The notes beneath the pieces are model-generated. The model was not told the origin of the DNA. It saw nothing but the letters and a program-made list of their open reading frames with translations, and searched no databases. Below are positions 1 to 5,786 of a stretch of 7,535 nucleotides of DNA, piece after piece. Each line of letters opens with the position of its first letter. Within the stretch, counting starts at the first letter, position 1. Location: assembly GCA_025359585.1 (NCBI GenBank), contig JANYFX010000400.1, positions 1 to 7,535 of the forward strand, written 5' to 3'. This DNA comes from Rhizobacter sp. (lineage in GTDB: Bacteria > Pseudomonadota > Gammaproteobacteria > Burkholderiales > Burkholderiaceae_C). The translations under genes were made by a program, and so were the position numbers.

Positions 1-5
1 GCGGA

Positions 6-1571
6 TCAGGCGATGGCGTACTGGCCCGAGCCGAGCTTGAAGACGGCCACGAGCGACGCGAGCTTCACGGTCTGGCCTTGCAGCGACTCGGCGGCGGCCG
101 CGCTTTGTTCGACCAGCGCGGCGTTCTGCTGCGTCATCTGGTCGAGCTGGGTCACCGACTGGTTCATCTGGCCGATGCCGTTGCTCTGCTCGGCCGAGGC
201 GGTGGTGATCTCGCCGACGATGTCTGAGACACGCCGCACCGAGTCGACGATCTCGTGCATGGTCTGGCCGGCGGCGGCCACCAGGCGCGAGCCGCTCTCG
301 ACCTTGTCGACCGAAGCGCCGATCAGCACCTTGATCTCCTTGGCGGCCTGCGCGCTGCGCTGCGCGAGCGAGCGCACTTCGCTGGCCACCACAGCGAAAC
401 CGCGGCCTTGTTCGCCGGCACGCGCCGCTTCGACCGCCGCGTTGAGCGCGAGGATGTTGGTCTGGAACGCAATGCCGTCGATCACGCCGACGATGTCGGA
501 AATCTGCTTCGAGCTGGCGTTGATCTCGTCCATGGTGCTGACCACCTGCGAGACCACCACGCCGCCGCGGCCGGCCACTTCGGCGGCGCTGGCCGCGAGC
601 CGGTTGGCCTGGCGCGCCGAGTCGGCCGACTGCGCCACGGTGCCGGTGAGTTGCTCCATCGAAGCGGCCGCCTGCTGCAGGTTGCTGGCGGTCTGCTCGG
701 TGCGCATCGACAGGTCCTGGTTGCCGGTGGCGATCTCGGCCGAGGCGGTCGAGATGCTGTCGGTGCTGGAGCGCACCTGGCCGACCAGCTCGCGCAGCGA
801 GGCCTGCATCTGGCCGAGCGCGCGCAGCAGCTCGCCGATCTCGTCGCGGCGGGTCGAGTTGAGGGTTTGCGAGAGATCACCGCCGGCAATCAGCGTCGCC
901 GTCTTCACGCCTTCCTGCAACGGTGTCGTGACCGAGCGGGTGATGAAAAACGCCATCGTCGCGCCCACCGCCACGCTGAGCAGCAGCAAGATCAGCAGCG
1001 CACTGCTGGAGGTGCCGATGCCCTTGCTCAGGCGCGTTTCTTCGGCCTTGGCGAGCTCGATCTGCTGGTCTTGCACCGCCGCCATCGCCGTGAGGTAGGC
1101 CTCGGAGGCGGGCAGCATCTTGTTGTTGAGCAGGGCCTCGGCGGCCGGCGCGTCGGCCTGTTTGACCAGCTCCAGCAGCTGCCCGCGCAGTGCCACGTAA
1201 GCCGCTCGCTCGCTCGCCACCTTGGTGAGCAGGGCCTTGCCTTCTTCGGTCGTGATCAGGCTTTCCATCGACTTCTGCAGCTCGCTGATCTCACCCGAGG
1301 TTTGTTTCATCAACGGCGAAAAATACTTCTCGATCTCGGGCTGACCGCTGGCCTTGGCGATGGCCACGGTGCGGCTCACGTTCAGCCGCGTCTTGCCGAC
1401 CCAGTCGCGCGCGATGTTGGCGCGCTGTTCCAGGTCCGCCAGCTCGGCCAGGCCGGCATTGGTGCGGGCGAGCTGGGTGTAGGCGATGCCGACGATCACC
1501 AGCAGCAGCGCGATCACCGCGCCGAAGCCGATCGCCAGACGCGATCCGATGCGCAGGTTGTTCAGGTTCAT
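6..1571 (-). CDS. Methyl-accepting chemotaxis protein (chemoreceptor)
   Basis: This is a transmembrane chemoreceptor (521 aa) that senses a periplasmic signal and controls CheA. Membrane segment 1 is at about 12-34, followed by a largely helical periplasmic domain of about 150 residues, most like the four-helix-bundle type, then membrane segment 2 at about 189-211 and a HAMP domain at about 211-263 (TTPLQEGVKTA, RRDEIGELLRAL). The cytoplasmic signalling coiled coil runs from about 264 to 510. Its hairpin tip is IDGIAFQTNILALNAAVEAA through GEQGRGFAVVASEVRSLAQRS, with tip Glu E387, matching Tsr closely, and it should bind CheA and CheW. The C-terminus ends GQYAIA, without the NWETF-type pentapeptide that tethers CheR and CheB. 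The ligand cannot be read from sequence. The ribosome-binding site is weak (AGAG, six bases before ATG). It is the last gene before the window edge, which lies five bases past its stop. The paralog name (tsr-like) is not assigned. Confidence 0.96.
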   Translation of the reverse strand: MNLNNLRIGSRLAIGFGAVIALLLVIVGIAYTQLARTNAGLAELADLEQRANIARDWVGKTRLNVSRTVAIAKASGQPEIEKYFSPLMKQTSGEISELQKSMESLITTEEGKALLTKVASERAAYVALRGQLLELVKQADAPAAEALLNNKMLPASEAYLTAMAAVQDQQIELAKAEETRLSKGIGTSSSALLILLLLSVAVGATMAFFITRSVTTPLQEGVKTATLIAGGDLSQTLNSTRRDEIGELLRALGQMQASLRELVGQVRSSTDSISTASAEIATGNQDLSMRTEQTASNLQQAAASMEQLTGTVAQSADSARQANRLAASAAEVAGRGGVVVSQVVSTMDEINASSKQISDIVGVIDGIAFQTNILALNAAVEAARAGEQGRGFAVVASEVRSLAQRSAQAAKEIKVLIGASVDKVESGSRLVAAAGQTMHEIVDSVRRVSDIVGEITTASAEQSNGIGQMNQSVTQLDQMTQQNAALVEQSAAAAESLQGQTVKLASLVAVFKLGSGQYAIA

Positions 1572-1590
1572 GGGTTGCTCTAAGTCTCGG

Positions 1591-1611
1591 AGTTCAGGGT
1601 TCGGGGTTCAG
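1591..1611 (-). repeat. Tandem GAACYC repeats in the cheA-receptor gap
   Basis: Starting at the cheA stop codon, the minus strand reads TGAACCCC, GAACCC, TGAACTCC, that is three near-copies of GAACCC spaced 7 to 8 bases apart. The same GAACCC hexamer, in the same orientation, occurs in four other intergenic gaps of this operon (plus-strand GGGTTC at 5755-5760, 5313-5318, 4157-4162 and 3734-3739). No hairpin is formed. Function is unknown. Confidence 0.5.
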
Positions 1612-3716
1612 TGACGCGAGCGGCGCACGAGGCTGCCCACGTCGAGGATCAACGCGACACGGCCATCGCCCATGATGGTGGCGCCCGACACGTCGTTGAC
1701 CTTGCGGTAGTTGGCTTCCAGGTTCTTCACGACCACCTGCTGCTGGCCGAGCAACTCGTCGACCAGCAAGGCCACGCGCCCGCCTTCGGCTTCGGCCACG
1801 ACCATGATGCCGCTGGCGTTGTCGTAGTTGAAACGGGGCACGTTGAAGATCTGTTCGAGTTCGAGCACCGGCATGAAGTCGCCACGCACCTCGACCACGC
1901 GGCCGCTGCCGCCGATGGTCTTGATGACGCCCGGCTGCACCTGGAACGATTCGACCACCGACGACAGCGGCAGGATGTAGACCTCGTCGCCCACGCCGAC
2001 CGACATGCCGTCCATGATCGCCATCGTCAGCGGCAGGCGCACCTTCACGCTCATGCCGTAGCCTTCGGCCGAGTCGATGTCGACGGTGCCGCCCAAAGCG
2101 GTGATGTTCTTCTTCACCACGTCCATGCCGACGCCGCGGCCCGACACGTCGGTGACCACGTCGGCGGTCGAGAAGCCGGGCGCGAAGATCAGCGCGAAGA
2201 CCTCGCTGTCGGTCATGCTGTCGGGTGCGTCGATGCCACGCTCGCGGGCCTTGGCCATGAGCTTGGCGCGCGACAGGCCCTTGCCGTCGTCGCGCACCTC
2301 GATCACGATCGAGCCGCCCTGGTGCGAAGCACTCAGCGTGATCGTGCCCTGCTCGGGCTTGCCCTTGGCCAAGCGCTCGGCCGGCAGCTCGATGCCATGG
2401 TCGCAGCTGTTGCGCACCAGGTGGGTGAGCGGGTCGGTGATCTTCTCGACCATGCCCTTGTCGAGCTCGGTCGATTCGCCCTTGGTGACGAACTCGACCT
2501 TCTTGCCGAGCTTGCCCGCCAGGTCGCGCAGCATGCGCGGGAAGCGGCTGAACACCATCGACATCGGAATCATCCGGATCGACATCACCGACTCTTGCAG
2601 GTCGCGGGTGTTGCGGTCCAGGTCGGCCAGGCCGGCGGCCATCTGCTGGTACAGCGCGGGGTCGACCTTGGCGCTGTTCTGCGCCAGCATCGCCTGCGTG
2701 ATGACGAGTTCACCGACGAGGTTGATGAGTTGATCGACCTTCTCGATCGAAACCCGCAGCGTGGCCGATTCGAGCGCGGCGGCCGGGGCTTTTTCGACCT
2801 TGGCGGCCACGCGCGCTTTCGGCGCCTCGGCTTCGCTGCCGGCAGCCGCCGCAGAGCCCTCGGCACGCGGCGCGCCGGGAGCTTCGTCGAAGAAACCGTA
2901 GCTCGCATCGACCTTGGCAGGCTCGGGCTCGCTGGGTGCGCCCGGTGCACCGGCGTGAAAGCCGTAACCCTGGCCGAGCGGCAACAGCGCCACGGCTTCG
3001 CGGGCCACGTGGAAGGTGAACAGGTCCAGCAGGTCGCTGTCGCTGCTGGTGGTCAGCACCTTGAAGCGGCGCATGCCGTCGCTGGACTGACCGCCGTCGA
3101 TCGGCTCGATCGTGCCGAGGTCGGGGATTTCGCTGAAGAGTTCGACGATGTTGCCGGCCTGTTCGGGGTGTTCGAGCGGGCCGACGCGCAGTTCCAGGCT
3201 GCGCAGTGAAGAAGGCGCTGCGGCATCGGCCGCCGGTGCCGGAGCTTCTTCCTGCACACGCACCGGCGCAGGCTTGGACACCACCACCGGCGCCTGGCCG
3301 CCGAGCATCGCGCGGATGCTCGAGAGCAGGTCGGTGGTGTCGATCTGCGGCCCGCCCGCACCCTGGTGGCGCGCGAGTTGCGAGCGCAGTGCGTCGCCCG
3401 ACTGCAGCAGCACATCGACCATCGGCGCGGTCGGCTCCAGCTCGTGGCGGCGCAGTTTGTCGAGCAGCGTTTCCATCTGGTGCGTGAGCTCGGCCACGTC
3501 GGAAAAGCCGAAGGTCGCGGCGCCCCCCTTGACCGAGTGCGCGCAGCGGAAGATCGAGTTCAGCTCTTCGTCGTCGGCGGCCGTGATGTCGATCTCGAGC
3601 AGTTGTTGCTCCATGCGGTCGAGGTTCTCGCCGGCTTCTTCGAAGAAGACCTGGTAGAACTGCGTGAGGTCGATGCCGGCGCTCGCGCTGGCGCTGTCGG
3701 AAGTGATGTCACCCAT
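1608..3716 (-). CDS. cheA: CheA, chemotaxis sensor histidine kinase
   Basis: CheA (702 aa) autophosphorylates under chemoreceptor control and donates phosphate to CheY and CheB; it acts in the cytoplasmic receptor array. Domains in order: P1 phosphotransfer domain at about 15-135 with phosphoacceptor H60 in CAHSVKGGAATFGF; an Ala/Pro linker; a P2-like region at about 173-250 for response-regulator docking; a second long Ala/Pro/Glu linker at about 255-315; P3 dimerisation at about 317-385; P4 ATPase with N box HLVRNSCDHGIEL (432-444), DDGKGL (476-481), F box FAPGFSTAD (511-519) and G2 box GRGVGMDVV (527-535); and P5, the CheW-like domain, from about 560 to the end. All catalytic motifs are intact and there is a single phosphotransfer domain and no fused receiver. 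ATG has GGAG eight bases upstream. It follows the second receiver by 49 bases and precedes the receptor gene by 36. Confidence 0.98.
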   Translation of the reverse strand: MGDITSDSASASAGIDLTQFYQVFFEEAGENLDRMEQQLLEIDITAADDEELNSIFRCAHSVKGGAATFGFSDVAELTHQMETLLDKLRRHELEPTAPMVDVLLQSGDALRSQLARHQGAGGPQIDTTDLLSSIRAMLGGQAPVVVSKPAPVRVQEEAPAPAADAAAPSSLRSLELRVGPLEHPEQAGNIVELFSEIPDLGTIEPIDGGQSSDGMRRFKVLTTSSDSDLLDLFTFHVAREAVALLPLGQGYGFHAGAPGAPSEPEPAKVDASYGFFDEAPGAPRAEGSAAAAGSEAEAPKARVAAKVEKAPAAALESATLRVSIEKVDQLINLVGELVITQAMLAQNSAKVDPALYQQMAAGLADLDRNTRDLQESVMSIRMIPMSMVFSRFPRMLRDLAGKLGKKVEFVTKGESTELDKGMVEKITDPLTHLVRNSCDHGIELPAERLAKGKPEQGTITLSASHQGGSIVIEVRDDGKGLSRAKLMAKARERGIDAPDSMTDSEVFALIFAPGFSTADVVTDVSGRGVGMDVVKKNITALGGTVDIDSAEGYGMSVKVRLPLTMAIMDGMSVGVGDEVYILPLSSVVESFQVQPGVIKTIGGSGRVVEVRGDFMPVLELEQIFNVPRFNYDNASGIMVVAEAEGGRVALLVDELLGQQQVVVKNLEANYRKVNDVSGATIMGDGRVALILDVGSLVRRSRH

Positions 3717-3765
3717 GGCGGGTACTCCAGTTGGGGTTCTGTGGTGCGTGCTTGGCGAGCCCGGC

Positions 3766-4128
3766 TCAGCGCACGACTTTTTTGATCACTTCGATCAGCT
3801 TGGTCGGGTCGAACGGCTTCACCAGCCAGCCCGTGGCGCCCGCGCTGCGACCGGCCTGCTTCATCTGGTCGCTCGACTCGGTGGTCAGGATCAGGATCGG
3901 CGTGGTCTTGAACTTGGGGTTGTCGCGCAGCTTCTTCGTGAGACCGATGCCGTCGAGACGCGGCATGTTCTGGTCGGTGAGCACGAGGTCGAAGTCACGC
4001 GTACCGGCCTTCTCCAGCGCGTCTTGGCCGTCCACGGCCTCGACCACGCTGTAGCCCGCGTTCTTGAGCGTGAATGAAACCATTTGGCGCATGGAAGCCG
4101 AGTCGTCCACGGCAAGAATCGAGTGCAT
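3766..4128 (-). CDS. Second CheY-type single-domain response regulator
   Basis: This is a 120-aa receiver domain without an output domain. It has the acidic pair D8/D9, phosphoacceptor D52 in LTDQNMPRLDG, N54, T82 and E84 in ILTTESSD, and K104 in GWLVKPF, so it should be phosphorylatable by CheA. Position 101 is Trp where flagellar CheY has the switch Tyr (Y107 in the copy at 5332-5733). It differs from that copy at most positions outside the core motifs, so the two are old paralogs rather than a recent duplication. The start is supported by GGAG at 4135-4138, six bases upstream. It lies directly before cheA, as is common for receivers dedicated to a particular kinase. It could be a second motor regulator, a phosphate sink that drains CheA, or a regulator with another target; the sequence does not decide. 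The cheY-like class is certain, the specific role is not. Confidence 0.94.
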   Translation of the reverse strand: MHSILAVDDSASMRQMVSFTLKNAGYSVVEAVDGQDALEKAGTRDFDLVLTDQNMPRLDGIGLTKKLRDNPKFKTTPILILTTESSDQMKQAGRSAGATGWLVKPFDPTKLIEVIKKVVR

Positions 4129-4168
4129 AAGTTTCTCCAGGAATTCTGTGGGGTCTGGGTTCAGAGCG

Positions 4169-4624
4169 TCAGAACAGCTCGATGAAGCCGGTGTCCATTT
4201 CCGACTGCGTGACCGGGTTCGGCCGCAGCGGCGCTTCTTCGATCACGGCGTCACCTTCTTCGTCGCCGTCGAAGGCGTCGCGCGCCAGCCGGTCGGCGCA
4301 GTTGCGCAGGCGGCCCAACGTGTGGTTGATGAGCTGCGAGGCCATATCCTGAAACTGCAGTGCCGTCACCGCCGCACCGAGCTGCGCGACAGCGCGCTCC
4401 ACCGGCTGCGGGTCGGGCAAGGCCGTGGCGCGCAGGTCGTGCAGGTGCTGCGAGGCGCCGAAGAAGCCGGCCTGCAGGGTGTCGCAGGCGTCGGCAAGCA
4501 AGGTCTGAAGACGGTCGAGGTCGTTCGACGCCGTCATCAGGTGGTCTTGCAGGTCGGCTGCCGCCAGGAACGACATGCCGCCGCCGACCGTCGAACCGTT
4601 GCTGGATGGGTCGCTGTGCATCAT
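4169..4624 (-). CDS. Small uncharacterised protein with CheZ-like DxxxQ motif
   Basis: I do not recognise this 151-aa protein as a named family. It has no signal peptide or membrane segment. Residues about 18-64 and 74-115 look like two amphipathic helices. The second helix contains TALQFQDMASQLI, where D93 and Q97 have the DxxxQ spacing of the CheZ catalytic pair (E. coli D143, Q147). An acidic, Pro-containing linker (about 116-142) follows, then a short tail ending FIELF. This resembles a shortened CheZ layout: helix pair, DxxxQ on the second helix, linker, CheY-binding tail. The gene lies 37 bases after cheZ and 40 bases before a second CheY-type receiver, so a role in dephosphorylating or binding a receiver is plausible but unproven. 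Two tandem ATGs open the frame without a clear ribosome-binding site; Met17 is an alternative start. That it is a real gene is likely from operon position and composition. Confidence 0.8.
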   Translation of the reverse strand: MMHSDPSSNGSTVGGGMSFLAAADLQDHLMTASNDLDRLQTLLADACDTLQAGFFGASQHLHDLRATALPDPQPVERAVAQLGAAVTALQFQDMASQLINHTLGRLRNCADRLARDAFDGDEEGDAVIEEAPLRPNPVTQSEMDTGFIELF

Positions 4625-4661
4625 GGCTGCATCGCCGATCGTGTGTCAGGTGAGGTGCGCA

Positions 4662-5297
4662 TCAGAAGCCCAGGCTCGCGAGCAGGTCGTCGACCTGCTC
4701 CTGGTTCGTGACCACATCGCTGCGGCCCTCGGGGTTGACGACCGGCCCGTTCAGGAAGGCCTCTTCGACCTTGTGAATCTGGTCGGGCGGGATCACCTGC
4801 ATCAGAAGCTTGAGCAGGCTGTCTTCGAGCTCGGTCGCCAGCGCCACCACCTTCGTCACCACCTGCCCGGTGAGGTCGTGAAAGTCCTGCGCCAGCATGA
4901 TGTCGGTGAGGTGCTGGTCGATGCGCGCGGTCGACGCTTCCACATCGCCCACGAAGTTCATCACCGCGCCGGTGGCCACGGCCTTCACCGGGTCGGCCAC
5001 GATCGCCCTGGCCATCTGCCGGGTCTCTTCGGCGATGCGCTGGTGTTCTGCCTTGGCCTGGTCGACCAGGTTCAGCACCTTGTCGGCAGCCGCCGCGGTT
5101 TTTTCGGCGATGTAGTTCAGGCGGCTGCGCGCGTCGGGCAGGCCGTCGGCCGCCACTTGCAGCTTGGGCATCACGCCGACCTGGGCCAGCGTGTCGTGCA
5201 ACAGGCGCGTGATGCTGCCGACCTGCAGGAACACGTCGGAAGTCGAGGCGGCCTTGACGGCGTGCTCTGACAGGGTTTCGGGAGAATCGCTCTTCAT
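4662..5297 (-). CDS. cheZ: CheZ, CheY-P phosphatase
   Basis: CheZ speeds dephosphorylation of CheY-P and so ends the motor-switching signal. The protein is 211 aa, close to the 214 of E. coli. A long helical region (about 20-165) forms the CheZ hairpin, and QDFHDLTGQV carries D141 and Q145, matching catalytic D143 and Q147 of E. coli. A Pro/Asn-containing linker at about 169-195 leads to the C-terminal CheY-binding helix QEQVDDLLASLGF, nearly identical to the E. coli tail. The ATG at 5295-5297 is chosen because the protein then begins like CheZ; the open frame runs back to 5426 but that part overlaps cheY and reads as Arg/Ser/Pro-rich shadow. The start is preceded by an A-rich run of seven A counting the ATG, with GGAG about ten bases upstream. 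It begins 34 bases after the cheY stop. Confidence 0.96.
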   Translation of the reverse strand: MKSDSPETLSEHAVKAASTSDVFLQVGSITRLLHDTLAQVGVMPKLQVAADGLPDARSRLNYIAEKTAAAADKVLNLVDQAKAEHQRIAEETRQMARAIVADPVKAVATGAVMNFVGDVEASTARIDQHLTDIMLAQDFHDLTGQVVTKVVALATELEDSLLKLLMQVIPPDQIHKVEEAFLNGPVVNPEGRSDVVTNQEQVDDLLASLGF

Positions 5298-5331
5298 TTT
5301 TTTACGGCTCCGGGGTTCAGACGAATGCGCT

Positions 5332-5733
5332 TCAAGCCGTCGCGGCGGCGAGCTTCTGCATGATCTTGTTGACCTTGTCTTCCAGCGTCGCCTTGGTGAA
5401 GGGCTTGACGATGTAGCCGGCGGCACCGTCTTGCGCCGCCCGAACGATGTCTTCTTTGCGCGCCTCGGCCGTCACCATCAATACCGGCAGGTGCTTGAGC
5501 GTGTCGTCTTTCTTGATCGCGCTCAGCAGGTCGAAGCCGTTCATGTTGGGCATGTTGATGTCGGAGACGACGAAGTCGTACTTCTGCGCCTTCAGCATCG
5601 TCAGCGCCACGGCGCCGTCTTCGGCCTCTTCGGCGTTGGCGCAGCCCATCTCCTTCAGCAGGCCGCGCACGATGCGGCGCATGGTCGAGAAGTCGTCGAC
5701 GATCAGGAACTTCAGGTCACTCGGGTTGCTCAT
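5332..5733 (-). CDS. cheY: CheY, chemotaxis response regulator
   Basis: This is a single receiver domain (133 aa) that, once phosphorylated by CheA, binds the flagellar switch protein FliM to change motor rotation. Every landmark of E. coli CheY is present at +1 numbering: acidic pair D13/D14, phosphoacceptor D58 in VSDINMPNMNGFD, N60, T88 and E90 in VTAEARKED, switch Tyr Y107 and K110 in GYIVKPF. There is no output domain. The start has a good ribosome-binding site, AGAGGA, five bases before ATG. It sits between motB and cheZ, the classical neighbours of the flagellar CheY, so this copy is the likely motor-binding one. A candidate sigma-28-type promoter overlaps the end of motB just upstream. 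The family call is certain; the role as the main motor CheY, rather than the second receiver at 3766-4128, is inference from residues and context. Confidence 0.97.
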   Translation of the reverse strand: MSNPSDLKFLIVDDFSTMRRIVRGLLKEMGCANAEEAEDGAVALTMLKAQKYDFVVSDINMPNMNGFDLLSAIKKDDTLKHLPVLMVTAEARKEDIVRAAQDGAAGYIVKPFTKATLEDKVNKIMQKLAAATA

Positions 5734-5759
5734 GGTTGTCCTCTTGCAATCACAGGGTT

Positions 5760-5786
5760 CTATCGGGTCGGGGCACCGGAAGTTGA
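5760..5786 (-). promoter_or_regulatory. Candidate sigma-28 (FliA) type promoter before cheY
   Basis: On the minus strand, TCAACTTC (5779-5786) and CCCGATAG (5760-5767) are separated by exactly 11 bases. The E. coli FliA consensus is TAAAGTTT, 11 bases, GCCGATAA; the matches are 5 of 8 and 6 of 8. It lies at the very end of motB, 27 to 53 bases before the cheY ATG, where an internal promoter for a late chemotaxis gene would be expected. It is inside coding sequence, which limits its freedom, and the match is partial, so chance is a real alternative. Confidence 0.27.

Noticed and set aside
255..1583. Long plus-strand open frame (442 codons) opposite the receptor gene
   Set aside because: Composition (runs of His, Arg, Gly, Gln) is typical of an antisense shadow, and the minus-strand chemoreceptor is unambiguous.
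1611..3209. Long plus-strand open frame (532 codons) opposite cheA
   Set aside because: It is rich in His, Arg, Asp and Ala with no family resemblance, and lies exactly antisense to an intact CheA. It is the usual mirror frame of a high-GC gene.
3757..3767. Short palindrome GAGCCGGGCTC at the end of the second receiver gene, as a terminator
   Set aside because: The stem would be only 4 bp with a 3-nt loop and no T-run follows; it overlaps the stop codon and the operon continues into cheA.
4169..5297. The small gene as a broken-off or duplicated fragment of the adjacent cheZ
   Set aside because: Apart from the DxxxQ spacing and general layout there is no close similarity to the neighbouring CheZ, and the frame is intact with its own start and stop, so a recent duplication or frameshift is not supported.
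5298..5426. N-terminal extension of cheZ by 43 codons, overlapping cheY
   Set aside because: The extension is Arg/Ser/Pro-rich shadow of cheY, and the protein matches CheZ length when started at 5297.
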